From the NCBI GenBank assembly GCA_903958285.1, contig CAJBSR010000458.1, positions 1-10,041 on the forward strand: a stretch of DNA of 10,041 bases. The letters are read 5' to 3'. Below, one piece after another: positions 1-8,415 of this stretch; position 1 is the stretch's first letter; every line of letters starts with the position of its first letter. The stretch comes from an uncultured Sphingomonadales bacterium (lineage in GTDB: Bacteria; Pseudomonadota; Alphaproteobacteria; Sphingomonadales; Sphingomonadaceae). The notes under the pieces are model-generated. The model saw only the letters and a program-made list of their open reading frames with translations, was not told the DNA's origin and ran no database searches. The position numbers and the translations under genes were made by a program.

Positions 1-1313
1 AAGCCCTCGTCGATCAGGCCCTTGGCGATATCGAGCGTGGAGAAGCCCTCCGCCAACCCGTTATCGGAGAAGAGCGCCTCGTGCATACACGGACCGGATG
101 CTGCGAACGGGGCCTCCAGCACATCTTCCAGACTGCGCAAGATGTAGTTGGCGTTGAGTACCGCATCTTCGGCCACCTGACGCAGACCATCCGCCCCGTG
201 GCTGAGGATGTACGAGAGCGCGCGGGTGAACATGCCCATCTGGCCGTGGAAGGCCGCCATGCGACCGAAGGTCTGGGGATGCAGCTCCCCAGCCGTTTCC
301 TCTTCCACCAGCTTGTAGGTGCCGTCCTTCAGCAGCGAAACGAACGGGATCGGCCCGAACGGCGCCAGCGCCTCGGACAGGACAACCGGTCCAGAGCCGG
401 GACCGCCGCCGCCATGCGGGGTGGAAAAGGTCTTGTGCAGGTTGATGTGCATCGCATCGATACCCAGATCACCCGGACGGACGCGCCCGACGATGGCGTT
501 GAAGTTCGCGCCATCGCAATAGACATAGGCGCCCGCCGCATGAACGGCGTCGGAGATCGCCTTCATGTCGCGTTCAAACAGGCCGCAGGTATTGGGGTTG
601 GTGATCATCACGCCCGCCACATCCGGCCCGAGCCGTGCCTTGAGCGCGGCCAGATCGACGCGGCCTTCAGTGGTCGCGGGAATGTTTTCGACCCGGAAGC
701 CAGCAAAGGCCGCCGTCGCAGGGTTCGTCCCGTGGGCCGATTCCGGCACGAGGATGACCGGGCGGTCCTCGCCGCGTGCTTCCAATGCCGCCTTGATGCA
801 CAGGATACCGCACAGTTCGCCATGCGCGCCCGCCTTGGGGGCCATCGCGACGCCGTACATGCCGGTCAATTCAATGAGCCAGACCGCAAGTTCCTGAATG
901 ACGGCCAACGCGCCTTGCACCGTTTCCTGCGGCTGGAGCGGGTGGACATCGGCAAAGCCCGCCATCCGCGCGACCTTTTCATTGAGGCGCGGATTGTGCT
1001 TCATCGTGCACGAGCCAAGCGGGAACAGCCCAAGGTCAATGGCGTAATTCTGGCGGCTGAGGCGCGTGTAATGGCGCACCGTCTCCGGCTCTGAAAGTCC
1101 CGGAAGACCTATGCCCGTGTTGCGCCCCAGCCCGCCAAGCCGAGACGCGACCTTGGGGGCAGGCGCGATATCGACGCCGGTCGTGTCGGTGGTGCCAATC
1201 TCAAAGATCAGCGCCTCTTCCAGCATCAGCGCGCGGTTGCCGGTATAGGTGGCGACGTCGCTGTCCGAATTTGCACCCATTTCCGGGCGCCATCCGCTTT
1301 GGTTGATCGTCAT
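1..1313 (-). CDS. gcvPB: Glycine dehydrogenase (decarboxylating) subunit 2, 3'-truncated by the window edge
   Basis: This is the PLP-binding half of the glycine cleavage P-protein. With GcvPA it decarboxylates glycine and passes the aminomethyl group to the lipoyl arm of GcvH. About 437 residues are present from the ATG at 1313; the C-terminus lies beyond the left edge (I expect a protein of about 500 residues). Conserved stretches seen are [12 protein letters not shown] (97-108), APKAGAHGE (158-166), ESAHGTNPA (191-199) and the PLP lysine motif [16 protein letters not shown], with Lys294 as the predicted Schiff-base residue. The start codon overlaps the gcvPA stop as ATGA, which fixes the start and suggests translational coupling. 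A long open frame on the opposite strand is a GC-rich shadow. Confidence 0.95.
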   Translation of the reverse strand, partial: MTINQSGWRPEMGANSDSDVATYTGNRALMLEEALIFEIGTTDTTGVDIAPAPKVASRLGGLGRNTGIGLPGLSEPETVRHYTRLSRQNYAIDLGLFPLGSCTMKHNPRLNEKVARMAGFADVHPLQPQETVQGALAVIQELAVWLIELTGMYGVAMAPKAGAHGELCGILCIKAALEARGEDRPVILVPESAHGTNPATAAFAGFRVENIPATTEGRVDLAALKARLGPDVAGVMITNPNTCGLFERDMKAISDAVHAAGAYVYCDGANFNAIVGRVRPGDLGIDAMHINLHKTFSTPHGGGGPGSGPVVLSEALAPFGPIPFVSLLKDGTYKLVEEETAGELHPQTFGRMAAFHGQMGMFTRALSYILSHGADGLRQVAEDAVLNANYILRSLEDVLEAPFAASGPCMHEALFSDNGLAEGFSTLDIAKGLIDEG

Positions 1314-2668
1314 GCCAAGGCCTCCTTAAGAGCTGCTGCAAGGGCCTCGATATCGTCCTCAGTCACCGTTTCCGTGACAGCGACGACCAGCCCGTTTTCG
1401 AGTTCCGGCGCATCCGGGAAGAGACGCCCAAGCGAGACCCCGCCCAAAATGCCCTGCTCTGCAAGCGCATGGACGATCGGGCGGGCGGGCTTGGAGAGCA
1501 TCAGCGTGAACTCGTTGAAGAAGCTGTCATTCAGCAGCGTGACGCCGGGCACCGCGCTCAGCCGCTCCGCCGCCCGCACGGCGTTGGCGTGGTTGAGCGC
1601 CGCCAGATCGCGCAGGCCCCTCTCCCCCAGCAACGTCATGTGGATGCTGAACGCCAGCGCGCACAGCCCCGCATTGGTGCAGATGTTGGACGTCGCCTTC
1701 TCGCGGCGGATATGCTGTTCCCGCGTGGAGAGCGTCAGCACAAAGCCGCGCTTGCCGGTCGCATCGACTGTCTCTCCGCACAGGCGGCCCGGCATCTGGC
1801 GGACGAACTTCTCCTTGCAGGCGAACAGCCCGACATAAGGGCCGCCGAATTGGAGGCCGACACCAATGGACTGGCCTTCACCAACGACAATGTCCGCGCC
1901 CATTTCACCCGGTGCGCGGATCGCGCCCAGCGCCACCGGCTCGGTGACGACAGCGATCAGCAGCGCCCCCTGCGCATGGGCCTTGGCCGCGATGTCACTC
2001 AAGTCCGCGATACGACCCAAAATGTCGGGATATTGGACAACGACACAGCTCGTTTCGTCGTCAATCGCAGCAAGCAGCCGGTCCACATCCGTATTGGCTT
2101 CCAGCGAAGGCAAAGCCGCATCCAGCGTATCGCCGGTGAAATGCGCCATCGTCTTGGCGACGCTGACATAATGCGGATGCAGCCCCGAGGAGAGAACCAC
2201 CTTCTTCCGCTTGGTCACGCGGCCCGCCATGGAGATCGCCTCCCAGCAGGCGGTCGAACCATCATACATGGACGCATTCGCCACATCGCAGCCGAACAGC
2301 CGGGCGACCTGCGTCTGGAATTCGAACAGCATCTGGAGCGTGCCCTGCGCGATTTCCGGCTGATAGGGCGTGTAGGCCGTCAGGAACTCGCCGCGCTGGA
2401 TGATGTGATCCACCGTCGCGGGGACATGGTGCTTATAGGCCCCTGCCCCCAGGAAGAAGGGGTGGTGGCTCGCCGCCATGTTCTTGCGCGCAAGGTTGGA
2501 GAAATGGCGTTCGACCGCCATTTCGCTTGCATGGTTGGGTAGCCCCGCAATCGGACCAGGCAGTCGCGCTTCGGCGGGGACGTCGATGAACAGATCGTCA
2601 ATTGAGGCCGCACCGATTGTCGCCAGCATCGCCTTGCGGTCGGTATCGGTTAAGGGGAGGTAACGCAT
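1310..2668 (-). CDS. gcvPA: Glycine dehydrogenase (decarboxylating) subunit 1
   Basis: This is the N-terminal-type half of a split glycine cleavage P-protein, 452 aa, a normal length for the family. It pairs with GcvPB to form the active decarboxylase but carries no PLP lysine itself. Diagnostic stretches are [13 protein letters not shown] (99-111) and [10 protein letters not shown] (131-140), both typical of the GDC-P family, followed by the aminotransferase-like fold. The ATG at 2668 is preceded by GGAG (2678-2681) with 9 nt spacing. It follows gcvH after 31 nt and overlaps gcvPB by ATGA. A split P-protein is usual in many alphaproteobacteria and Gram-positives; enterobacteria have a single fused GcvP. 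Expression should follow the glycine riboswitch upstream of gcvT. Confidence 0.95.
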   Translation of the reverse strand: MRYLPLTDTDRKAMLATIGAASIDDLFIDVPAEARLPGPIAGLPNHASEMAVERHFSNLARKNMAASHHPFFLGAGAYKHHVPATVDHIIQRGEFLTAYTPYQPEIAQGTLQMLFEFQTQVARLFGCDVANASMYDGSTACWEAISMAGRVTKRKKVVLSSGLHPHYVSVAKTMAHFTGDTLDAALPSLEANTDVDRLLAAIDDETSCVVVQYPDILGRIADLSDIAAKAHAQGALLIAVVTEPVALGAIRAPGEMGADIVVGEGQSIGVGLQFGGPYVGLFACKEKFVRQMPGRLCGETVDATGKRGFVLTLSTREQHIRREKATSNICTNAGLCALAFSIHMTLLGERGLRDLAALNHANAVRAAERLSAVPGVTLLNDSFFNEFTLMLSKPARPIVHALAEQGILGGVSLGRLFPDAPELENGLVVAVTETVTEDDIEALAAALKEALA

Positions 2669-2699
2669 CGGATGTTTCTCCAGATTGCAGTTTGGTGAC

Positions 2700-3071
2700 T
2701 CAGAGACTGGCGACGAAGGCCTGATAAGCGGCGGCGTCCATTAGGCCGTCGAGCTCCGATGGGTCCTCAAGCGTGATTTTGAAGAACCAGCCCTCACCTT
2801 CTGGATCGGAGTTCACCAACGCAGGATCTTCGGCCAGCGCGGGGTTGCCCTCGATCACCGTTCCGGAGACCGGCGCGTAAACGTCGGATGCCGCCTTCAC
2901 AGATTCCACGACGGCGGCATCACCGCCCTTGGACAGCTTCTTGCCCCCGTCGGGCGTGTCCACGAACACGATGTCACCCAACTGGCTCTGTGCGTAGTCG
3001 GTGATCCCGACCGTCGCGCTGCTGCCGTCTACGTCGATCCATTCATGTTCGTCGGTGAAATAACGGGTCAT
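2700..3071 (-). CDS. gcvH: Glycine cleavage system H protein (lipoyl carrier)
   Basis: This 123-aa protein is the mobile lipoyl carrier of the glycine cleavage complex. It shuttles the aminomethyl group from the P-protein to the T-protein and is then reoxidised by lipoamide dehydrogenase. The sequence opens with the family hallmark YFTDEHEWI, and the lipoylation site is the lysine of ESVKA (Lys59). The fold continues through [11 protein letters not shown] and ends near GWFFKI. The length is typical. Its ATG overlaps the gcvT stop (ATGA at 3068-3071), so it is probably translationally coupled to gcvT. It must be lipoylated by enzymes not encoded in this window. Confidence 0.97.
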   Translation of the reverse strand: MTRYFTDEHEWIDVDGSSATVGITDYAQSQLGDIVFVDTPDGGKKLSKGGDAAVVESVKAASDVYAPVSGTVIEGNPALAEDPALVNSDPEGEGWFFKITLEDPSELDGLMDAAAYQAFVASL

Positions 3072-4207
3072 TGGGCAGCTCCTTTGCGATGGTAATGGTG
3101 AGGGACGAAGGGCAGCGTGGTTATGGTGACCGGCACCCGCTTGCCGCGGACTTCTGCTTCAAGGGCGGTGCCGGGCATGCTGTGCGCTGCGGCGACAAAG
3201 CCCATGGCGATGGGGGCGTTGACGGTCGGCGCAAAGCCGCCCGACGTTACTTCGCCGACGACGTCGGCGCCGGCGTAGAGCAGCGCGCCTTCGCGCACTG
3301 GCATCTTGCCTTCAACCGACAGGCCGACGCGTTTGCGGGCCGCGCCATTGGCCAATGCCTTCAGGATGCGGTCGCTTCCCGGAAAGCCGCCTTCGGTCCG
3401 GCGACGATTGGAGATCGCGAAAGATAGATCGCCCTCAATCGGGTCGGTCGCGGGGTCAAGGTCATGCCCATAAAGCGGCAGGCCGGCCTCCAGCCGCAGC
3501 GAATCACGCGCGCCAAGGCCGATGGGCTTCACTTCGGGCTGCGCGCAGAGAAGATCGGCAAACTCAGCGACACGTTCGGCAGGGATCGAAATCTCGAACC
3601 CGTCTTCACCGGTATAGCCCGAACGGCTGATCCACAGCGGCTCCAGCCCCCAGAAGAACGACCCCGCCTCCATGAAGAAGAGTGTGTCCACGCGGGGAAC
3701 AATCCGCTTGAGTGCGTCTACAGCTTTCGGGCCTTGCAGGGCGAGCAAAGCTCTGCCTTCCAGATGGGAGATGGTGATCTCATCAGGCAGATGTTCCCGC
3801 AGATGGGCGATATCATCCCATTTCACGGCACCGTTCACGACCACATAAAGGCCCATCGGCGCGCGGGTGACCATCAGGTCATCAAGGATGCCGCCATCTT
3901 CGGCGAGAAGGAGGGAGTAGCGCTGCTTGCCCTCAGCCAGACCGGCAATGTCTCCAGGTACAAGCGTTTCGATCGCGGCATCAACGCCATCACCTGACAG
4001 GATGAGCTGCCCCATGTGCGATACATCAAACAGGCCGGCGCTTTCGCGCGTCCAAAGATGTTCGGCCATGATGCCATCATATTGAATTGGCATAACATAA
4101 CCGGCAAACGCGACCATGCGCGCGCCGCGAGCGCGATGCCATGCGTCCAACGGCAACGCCAAAGGCGCATCCATGGTGCTTTCTTCGATTTCGTTTGTGT
4201 CGCTCAC
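3068..4207 (-). CDS. gcvT: Aminomethyltransferase (glycine cleavage T protein)
   Basis: The T protein transfers the one-carbon unit from aminomethyl-lipoyl GcvH to tetrahydrofolate, giving 5,10-methylene-THF and NH3. From the chosen GTG start it is 379 aa. Family stretches seen are [10 protein letters not shown] (34-43), LFDVSHMGQ (59-67), [12 protein letters not shown] (194-205), [21 protein letters not shown] (ending near 250) and TSGGFAPT (321-328). I place the start at the GTG at 4207 because GGAG (4217-4220) lies 9 nt upstream and the protein then opens M-S-D-T. The frame stays open to an ATG at 4279, but that start would lie inside the riboswitch aptamer. An ATG at 4174 (368 aa) is a weaker alternative. 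This is the first gene of the gcv operon. Confidence 0.94.
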   Translation of the reverse strand: MSDTNEIEESTMDAPLALPLDAWHRARGARMVAFAGYVMPIQYDGIMAEHLWTRESAGLFDVSHMGQLILSGDGVDAAIETLVPGDIAGLAEGKQRYSLLLAEDGGILDDLMVTRAPMGLYVVVNGAVKWDDIAHLREHLPDEITISHLEGRALLALQGPKAVDALKRIVPRVDTLFFMEAGSFFWGLEPLWISRSGYTGEDGFEISIPAERVAEFADLLCAQPEVKPIGLGARDSLRLEAGLPLYGHDLDPATDPIEGDLSFAISNRRRTEGGFPGSDRILKALANGAARKRVGLSVEGKMPVREGALLYAGADVVGEVTSGGFAPTVNAPIAMGFVAAAHSMPGTALEAEVRGKRVPVTITTLPFVPHHYHRKGAAQ

Positions 4208-4216
4208 TAATACGGA

Positions 4217-4220
4217 CTCC
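4217..4220 (-). promoter_or_regulatory. Ribosome-binding site deciding the gcvT GTG start
   Basis: On the minus strand a GGAG core sits 9 nt before the GTG at 4207. No comparable site precedes the ATG at 4174, and the ATG at 4279 is inside the riboswitch, so this site supports the GTG start. It lies downstream of the riboswitch and its 3' hairpin, where access could be controlled. Confidence 0.6.
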
Positions 4221-4236
4221 ACGTGTTCAGGTGACC

Positions 4237-4263
4237 GGTGCGTTGCCCTATCGGCGATGCACC
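4237..4263 (-). promoter_or_regulatory. Hairpin between the glycine riboswitch and gcvT (possible expression platform)
   Basis: In the minus-strand RNA, GGUGC pairs with GCACC and an inner GCC with GGC around a GAUAG loop, with two mismatches in the 11-bp helix. It lies just 3' of the second aptamer and about 16 nt before the gcvT Shine-Dalgarno site. It is not followed by a U-run, so it is unlikely to be a simple intrinsic terminator. It may instead be part of the switch controlling ribosome access, or only a spacer stem. The function is inferred from position alone. Confidence 0.4.
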
Positions 4264-4264
4264 A

Positions 4265-4456
4265 GACCCCCTCTGTCACGGGAACCTGAGAGCTTTCCTC
4301 CGGATCAAATCCAGAGTTACCCCTTCGGCGGCTCCAGCTATCGCTGGAACTCTTTCCAGAGTGTCACATATGTCAGCGCGGTCCTTTTGCCTGAGAGATT
4401 CCGGGGCGGTTGCTCCTTCGGCGGGTCCGTTAAACGAACCTCTCTCCCGCGCTGTC
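4265..4456 (-). promoter_or_regulatory. Tandem glycine riboswitch (two aptamers)
   Basis: The minus-strand leader of gcvT carries two successive copies of the glycine aptamer core. Aptamer 1 (about 4374-4454) is closed by a perfect 8-bp P1, CAGCGCGG with CCGCGCUG, and contains GGGAGAGAGG, CCGAAGGAGCAA and AUCUCUCAGGCAAAAGGAC. Aptamer 2 (about 4267-4362) is closed by CUCUG/CAGAG and contains GAAAGAGUU, GCCGAAGGGGUAA, GCUCUCAGGUUCC and GACAGAGG. These are the hallmark elements of the known glycine riboswitch. The family usually turns gcv expression on when glycine is abundant, and the downstream gcvT-gcvH-gcvPA-gcvPB operon fits this. The boundaries are approximate, set from the P1 stems. Confidence 0.95.
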
Positions 4457-4484
4457 AGCGACGGTCTTCCGATGACCGGTCGCG

Positions 4485-4497
4485 ATCATAGAGTCAA
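4485..4497 (-). promoter_or_regulatory. Weak candidate promoter elements for the gcv operon
   Basis: On the minus strand, 30-45 nt before aptamer 1, there is TTGACT (4492-4497, 5/6 to a -35 box) and TATGAT (4485-4490, 5/6 to a -10 box). They are almost adjacent, so they cannot be used together. TTGACT used as a -35 has only a poor -10 (CATCGG, 17-nt spacer); TATGAT used as a -10 has only a poor -35. A promoter near here is expected because the riboswitch begins at about 4454, but the exact boxes are uncertain. TTGACT overlaps the stop codon of the upstream MOSC gene. Confidence 0.25.
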
Positions 4498-5138
4498 TCG
4501 CGCAGACGCTCGGCCGCAATTTTTCGCCAACCCTCGAACAGAACGTCCATTTCTGCCAGCGCGCGGAAAGCGGCAAGGTCATTCTTGTTCTTTCCCGCAA
4601 CGATCAGGTCGAACACGCGCCGAACGGTCCAGTCCGGCAGGGGCCGATCGACCAGCGTCAGCGCATCGTCAATTTCGACCTCACCTTCTTCGATGACGCG
4701 GTAATACCAACCGGAACGACCTTCTTGCACCATCAACGCGGGCAATTGGGTCCAGTCGAGACGATCGCCCTGCTTCCAGCATGGCTTACGCGCCTGGCTT
4801 ATTTCAACCAGCGCTGAACCCAACCGGAGCCTATCGCCGATGCACACATCGTCTTCGGTCAAGCCAAGTGTAGAGATATTCTCTCCGAAGGTGCCCGCAT
4901 CCCGCAGATCGGCATGGGCAGACTCGCCCCGCCAGCGTTCATAATGCTCGAAGGGATAATGGTGCAGCGCCTTGTCCGGACCGCCATGATGAACGGCGTC
5001 CGCCTGCTCATCACCAACGATGCCCGATCCGGTGATGCGGACTTTGCCGGAGAGAGGTGCTTTGGAAATTGCGCTGTCTTGGCCCCGCGCAAAGGGTCGG
5101 ACCCGTCCCGAAAGCAGAGCCCGGATGGAGACCTGCAT
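4494..5138 (-). CDS. MOSC-domain protein, YiiM type
   Basis: This 214-aa protein has the layout of E. coli YiiM (about 224 aa): a MOSC domain (about 25-165) followed by a C-terminal three-helix segment starting at [15 protein letters not shown] (166-180). MOSC proteins bind the molybdenum cofactor through a conserved cysteine, here probably Cys120 in [11 protein letters not shown]. The [20 protein letters not shown] stretch (42-61) and GTFGENI (82-88) are also typical. YiiM is linked to reduction of N-hydroxylated bases such as 6-hydroxylaminopurine; that function is inferred by family, not shown here. The ATG overlaps the upstream lipoprotein stop (TAATG), so the two are probably translated together. 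The gene ends about 40 nt before the glycine riboswitch. Confidence 0.88.
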   Translation of the reverse strand: MQVSIRALLSGRVRPFARGQDSAISKAPLSGKVRITGSGIVGDEQADAVHHGGPDKALHHYPFEHYERWRGESAHADLRDAGTFGENISTLGLTEDDVCIGDRLRLGSALVEISQARKPCWKQGDRLDWTQLPALMVQEGRSGWYYRVIEEGEVEIDDALTLVDRPLPDWTVRRVFDLIVAGKNKNDLAAFRALAEMDVLFEGWRKIAAERLRD

Positions 5139-5782
5139 TAGCGGGTTGCGTTATACTGCAACTGGGCGTCGGTCATCTGGAAGCCGATCAGCATCTCAAA
5201 GCTTGCCCGCTGCACCGCCGCGCGAACTTCGGGGACGGAGAGCGGATCAACCGCTGCGTCCATGTCGCCTGCCTTGCGCTTACGAGTCAGACGTTCCTGA
5301 ATCTCGGGTGGCAGGGTCGCTGCCGCCCGGTTGATGAAGCCTGCCGCTGTTCCCTTGCCGGAGGCACGGGTCTGACCGTCGGCGAAGTTGATCGTGACAC
5401 GGTTGACGCGCTTGGACACCACAGCGCGGCCACCCTGCACCACGGACACGAAGTAAGGCAGTTCCACCTGACGCGCGCCTGCGCTGTCGCGGCGGATGGC
5501 AACGACGTCAAATGTCGCGTTGGTAACAATATCGTCGCCCTGTTCCGCACAGGTCGAGCGGACGCTGGTGAGCGTTGCGACCACGTCGATGGCGCTGGCG
5601 TCACGGCTGGTTGCCGGATCAAACAGCGTCAGATCACCTGTGTAAACGGGCACGGCCACGGCCGGGCAGGAAGAACGCGTCACGGCGATGCCGCCGCTCG
5701 AATCGAAGTCACCATCCTTGGCGCAACCAGCGAGGGAAACGGCGGCAAGGCCGGAGAGCAACAACGATTTACGGAAGGTCAC
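5138..5782 (-). CDS. Putative lipoprotein of unknown function
   Basis: I do not recognise this 214-aa protein as a named family. It begins with a short basic N-region (TFRK), a hydrophobic stretch and a clear lipobox, S-L-A-G-C, with Cys20 as the predicted lipidated residue. Residue +2 is Ala, which by the enterobacterial rule would favour the outer membrane. The rest is soluble: two further cysteines (Cys39, Cys78), a beta-rich middle (about 62-135) and a charged segment [13 protein letters not shown] (163-175) before a helical C-terminus. The start is the GTG at 5782, with GGGG about 9 nt upstream. The open frame extends further right, but only antisense to ispH. It ends in TAATG with the MOSC gene. 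Confidence 0.8.
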   Translation of the reverse strand: MTFRKSLLLSGLAAVSLAGCAKDGDFDSSGGIAVTRSSCPAVAVPVYTGDLTLFDPATSRDASAIDVVATLTSVRSTCAEQGDDIVTNATFDVVAIRRDSAGARQVELPYFVSVVQGGRAVVSKRVNRVTINFADGQTRASGKGTAAGFINRAAATLPPEIQERLTRKRKAGDMDAAVDPLSVPEVRAAVQRASFEMLIGFQMTDAQLQYNATR

Positions 5783-5812
5783 AGGCGGTATCCCCGAAGA
5801 ATTAGGACCGCC

Positions 5813-5841
5813 CGTATAGGAACCCGCTTTCCCGCCTGCAA
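5813..5841 (-). promoter_or_regulatory. Candidate promoter for the lipoprotein-MOSC operon
   Basis: On the minus strand, TTGCAG (5836-5841) and TATACG (5813-5818) are separated by exactly 17 nt. They match the sigma-70 consensus at 3/6 and 4/6 positions. Transcription from here would start near 5806 and give a leader of about 25 nt before the GTG at 5782. The 84-nt gap between this operon and the divergent ispH must hold promoters for both directions; I see no convincing plus-strand boxes for ispH. Confidence 0.35.
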
Positions 5842-5866
5842 GCAATCGCGTAGGGGCTGCGATAAG

Positions 5867-6814
5867 ATGAGCGATACGAAGCCCACCCTGACCCTTATGA
5901 TCGCCGCCCCGCGCGGCTTTTGCGCCGGTGTCGACCGCGCCATTGTGATCGTCGAAAAGTCGATCGAGAAGTATGGTGCGCCCGTTTATGTCCGGCATGA
6001 GATCGTCCACAATAAGTATGTCGTCGAAAGCCTGAAGGCCAAAGGCGCTGTCTTTGTGGAGGAATTGGACGAAGTTCCAGACGGTGTTCCCGTCATCTTT
6101 TCCGCGCATGGCGTGCCAAAGGTCGTCCCGGCCACCGCCGACGCCCGCGGCCTTGAATGGCTGGATGCGACCTGCCCGCTCGTCTCCAAGGTTCACCGTC
6201 AGGTCGAACGCCTTGTTGATCAGGGCAAGCACATCCTGTTCATCGGCCATGCGGGGCATCCCGAAGTCATCGGAACTTTCGGGCAAGTTCCCGACGGAAA
6301 CATGACCTTGGTCGAAACCGTTGACGATGTTGCGAAGCTGCCAGACCTAGATGGCACCACGCTCGGCTTTTTAACGCAGACCACCCTTTCGGTCGACGAT
6401 ACAGCGGCCGTGATCGGCGCGCTCAAGGCGCGTTTCCCCGACATTACCGGCCCCCGGGGCGACGACATCTGCTATGCCACGTCCAACCGTCAGGACGCCG
6501 TGAAGGCGATTTGCCAATCTGTTGAGCGCCTGATCGTGATCGGGGCGCCTAATTCTTCTAATTCGATGCGCCTTGCCGAAGTCGGCGAGCGCATGGGCGT
6601 GCCTGCCTTGCTCGTTCAGCGTGCGCATGAGATCGATTTTGACTGGCTGGGTGATGCGACCCGTGTCGGGTTAACCGCAGGCGCCTCTGCCCCTGAAATT
6701 CTCGTGCGCGAAATCGTGACAGCGCTCAAAGAGCGCTTCAACGTCGTCGAAGAAGAAGTCACCACCGCGACCGAAAACATGGTCTTCAAGCTGCCGCGCG
6801 AACTGGCGGATTAA
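5867..6814 (+). CDS. ispH: 4-hydroxy-3-methylbut-2-enyl diphosphate reductase
   Basis: IspH is the [4Fe-4S] enzyme of the last MEP-pathway step, reducing HMBPP to isopentenyl and dimethylallyl diphosphate. The 315-aa product keeps the three cluster cysteines: Cys19 (APRGFCAGV), Cys103 (DATCPLV) and Cys202 ([11 protein letters not shown]). Substrate-site residues are also present: His48 (RHEIVHN), His81 (SAHGV), His131 and Glu133 (GHAGHPEV) and the LTQTTLS loop (169-175). The start is the ATG at 5867, giving [17 protein letters not shown], with AGGGG upstream at about 11 nt. The frame remains open far upstream, but that part is antisense to the lipoprotein gene. It is the first gene of a likely ispH-thrB-rnhA-yegP operon. 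Confidence 0.97.
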   Translation: MSDTKPTLTLMIAAPRGFCAGVDRAIVIVEKSIEKYGAPVYVRHEIVHNKYVVESLKAKGAVFVEELDEVPDGVPVIFSAHGVPKVVPATADARGLEWLDATCPLVSKVHRQVERLVDQGKHILFIGHAGHPEVIGTFGQVPDGNMTLVETVDDVAKLPDLDGTTLGFLTQTTLSVDDTAAVIGALKARFPDITGPRGDDICYATSNRQDAVKAICQSVERLIVIGAPNSSNSMRLAEVGERMGVPALLVQRAHEIDFDWLGDATRVGLTAGASAPEILVREIVTALKERFNVVEEEVTTATENMVFKLPRELAD

Positions 6815-6819
6815 TCGCC

Positions 6820-7755
6820 ATGGCCGTCTACACACAGATCCCGGCTGAGGAGATGGCCGAACTCGTCCTGCAATTTGATGCAGGCAAACTGATTTCCGCC
6901 AAGGGCATCGCTGAAGGCGTTGAGAACAGTAACTATCTGGTCGAAACGACCAAGGGCCGCTTCATTTTCACCGTCTATGAAAAACGGGTTGATACAGCGG
7001 ACTTGCCGTTCTTCATGGCGATGATCGACCACCTCGTGGCCAAGGGCTGCCCCATTCCTGCGTCCCTGAAGACGGCGGAAGGTGCCGCCACGATCAGCCA
7101 CAACGGCAAATCGATGGCGATGATGGACTTCATGCCCGGCCTGAGCGTCTCGCACCCGACACAGGCGCAAGCACTGTCGACCGGGCGGGCTCTCGGACAG
7201 TTGCATGCAGCACTGAAGGACTTCACGCTCAACCGTCCCAATACGCTTGGACTGGACGGTTGGCTTGAGCTGGCGGCGCGATGCGGGGATGATCTGGACA
7301 AAATCCAGCCGGGCCTAAAACAGCGGGTGGCCGAGGAATGCGCCTTCCTAAGTGCCAACTGGCCTGCCGGTCTCGACAAAAGCGTGATTCATGCGGACCT
7401 CTTCCCGGACAATGTCCTGATGGCCGGAGACACAGTCTGCGCGGTCATCGACTTCTATTTCGCCTGCACCGAAATCCGCGCTTGGGATCTGGCTGTGACG
7501 CATGTGTCGTGGAGCTTTGACGCGGACAACGCCTATTTGGCGGACGTGGGCGAGGCCCTTGTCCGTGGATATGATGAGAGCTTCGGGCGGACCGAGGCTG
7601 AACGCGCAGCTTTTTCTATCCTCGCACGCGGGGCCTGCCTGCGCTTCCTGCTGACCCGCGCATGGGATTGGCTGAACACGCCGGCAGACGCGCTTGTGAC
7701 GCGCAAGGACCCGATGGCCTTCCTGACCCGGCTTGAACATTACGCCGCCCAGTGA
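6820..7755 (+). CDS. thrB: Homoserine kinase, aminoglycoside-phosphotransferase fold
   Basis: This enzyme phosphorylates L-homoserine at the step before threonine synthase. The 311-aa protein is the alphaproteobacterial form with the APH/choline-kinase fold, unrelated to the GHMP-type ThrB of E. coli. Motifs seen are the N-lobe [11 protein letters not shown] (33-43), the catalytic loop HADLFPDN (191-198, with Asp193 as base and Asn198 as Mg ligand) and the metal-binding DFYFA (Asp211). The start lies 5 nt after the ispH stop, and the stop overlaps the rnhA start as GTGA, so the three genes are almost certainly co-transcribed. The ispH-thrB-rnhA order recurs in alphaproteobacteria, which supports homoserine kinase over another APH-fold kinase. 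Confidence 0.93.
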   Translation: MAVYTQIPAEEMAELVLQFDAGKLISAKGIAEGVENSNYLVETTKGRFIFTVYEKRVDTADLPFFMAMIDHLVAKGCPIPASLKTAEGAATISHNGKSMAMMDFMPGLSVSHPTQAQALSTGRALGQLHAALKDFTLNRPNTLGLDGWLELAARCGDDLDKIQPGLKQRVAEECAFLSANWPAGLDKSVIHADLFPDNVLMAGDTVCAVIDFYFACTEIRAWDLAVTHVSWSFDADNAYLADVGEALVRGYDESFGRTEAERAAFSILARGACLRFLLTRAWDWLNTPADALVTRKDPMAFLTRLEHYAAQ

Positions 7756-8210
7756 CCGACCTGCCCCGTATCAAGATGTCGACAGACGGCGCCTGCAAAG
7801 GCAATCCCGGCCCCGGAGGCTGGGGTGTCGTCCTGCGCGCCGCCAATGGCAGCGAACGGGATTTGTCGGGTGGAGAGCCGCTGACCACCAACAACAGGAT
7901 GGAATTGACGGCAGCGATTCGCGGACTTCAGGCGTTAAAGCGCCCCTGTCAGGTCATTTTGGAAACCGACAGCGTCTATGTGCGCGACGGAATCACAAAA
8001 TGGATTCACGGCTGGCGCAAGAATGGCTGGCGCACCGCCGACAAGAAGCCGGTCAAAAATGCTGAGCTATGGCAAGAGCTTGTCGAAGCCTGTGCGCCGC
8101 ACGCCATCGATTGGCGCTGGGTTAAAGGCCATAATGGCGACCCAGATAATGAACGCGCGGACAAGCTGGCCAGCGACGCCGCCTTGAATGCGTCAAAAAG
8201 CGGCGCATAA
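7752..8210 (+). CDS. rnhA: Ribonuclease HI
   Basis: RNase HI cuts the RNA strand of RNA-DNA hybrids and helps remove R-loops and primers. The 152-aa product matches the family length and has the full D-E-D-D catalytic set: Asp12 ([14 protein letters not shown]), Glu51 (NNRMELTA), Asp73 (ETDSVYV) and Asp137 (NERADKLA). It also has the flexible-loop His127 ([11 protein letters not shown]). The basic handle region [21 protein letters not shown] (about 83-103) is present, as in E. coli RnhA. The start is the GTG at 7752, which overlaps the thrB stop by GTGA and so suggests translational coupling. No ATG within the first conserved motif offers a better start. Confidence 0.97.
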   Translation: MTDLPRIKMSTDGACKGNPGPGGWGVVLRAANGSERDLSGGEPLTTNNRMELTAAIRGLQALKRPCQVILETDSVYVRDGITKWIHGWRKNGWRTADKKPVKNAELWQELVEACAPHAIDWRWVKGHNGDPDNERADKLASDAALNASKSGA

Positions 8211-8242
8211 TCGCTCCACCACCATCAGGATGGGGAGAGCGA
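8211..8242 (+). promoter_or_regulatory. Hairpin covering the ribosome-binding site of the yegP-like gene
   Basis: The 31-nt gap after rnhA folds into a stem: 8211-8216 pairs with 8237-8242 (6 bp), 8219-8220 with 8234-8235, and CCAT (8222-8225) with ATGG (8230-8233) around a CAGG loop. About 12 pairs form with small internal bulges. The 3' arm contains the whole GGGGAG Shine-Dalgarno sequence and the first base of the upstream ATG. There is no T-run, so it is not a typical terminator. It may limit translation of the small downstream gene. The pairing is visible in the sequence; its function is inferred. Confidence 0.4.
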
Positions 8243-8244
8243 TG

Positions 8245-8415
8245 ATGACGTTCGAAGTCTACAAGGATGCCAAGGGGGAGTTCCGCTGGCGCCTGCGCCA
8301 CCAGAATGGGAACATCCTCGCCACAGCAAGTGAGGGCTATAGTTCCAAGGCCGCCTGCCTGAAATGCATTGATAACGTCCAGAATTCCGGCTCAGCCGAA
8401 ATCGTCGAAGCCTAA
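8245..8415 (+). CDS. YegP/DUF1508 family small protein
   Basis: This protein of 56 aa (57 if the ATG at 8242 is used) contains one copy of the YegP/DUF1508 repeat. It reads FEVYKDAKGEFRWRLRHQNG, then ILATASEGYSSKAACLKCIDNVQ, a compact alpha/beta unit. Many relatives carry two such repeats; a single-repeat form is also common. The molecular function of the family is not established. I prefer the ATG at 8245 because GGAG (8234-8237) lies 7 nt upstream; it is only 4 nt from the ATG at 8242. The frame is open from 8188, but that would overlap the end of rnhA. It is probably the last gene of the ispH operon. Confidence 0.85.
   Translation: MTFEVYKDAKGEFRWRLRHQNGNILATASEGYSSKAACLKCIDNVQNSGSAEIVEA

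Noticed and set aside
81..1094. Long plus-strand open frame of 337 aa
   Set aside because: It lies entirely antisense to gcvPB, whose frame has clear family motifs. The translation is Arg/His-rich and low in meaning, as expected for a shadow in GC-rich DNA.
1469..2542. Plus-strand open frame of 357 aa
   Set aside because: It is antisense to gcvPA and has the same shadow composition; no domain or ribosome-binding site is seen.
3464..3997. Plus-strand open frame of 177 aa
   Set aside because: It is antisense to gcvT, with no recognisable protein features.
4208..4279. ATG start for gcvT at 4279
   Set aside because: It lies within the second glycine aptamer and would add residues foreign to the family. 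The GTG at 4207 has a good ribosome-binding site.
5057..5866. Upstream extension of the ispH frame, giving a 585-aa fusion
   Set aside because: The extra 270 residues are antisense to the lipoprotein and MOSC genes and show no domain. IspH is complete from the ATG at 5867.
5783..6286. N-terminal extension of the lipoprotein frame to 382 aa
   Set aside because: The extension is antisense to ispH. The GTG at 5782 is directly followed by a proper lipoprotein signal peptide.
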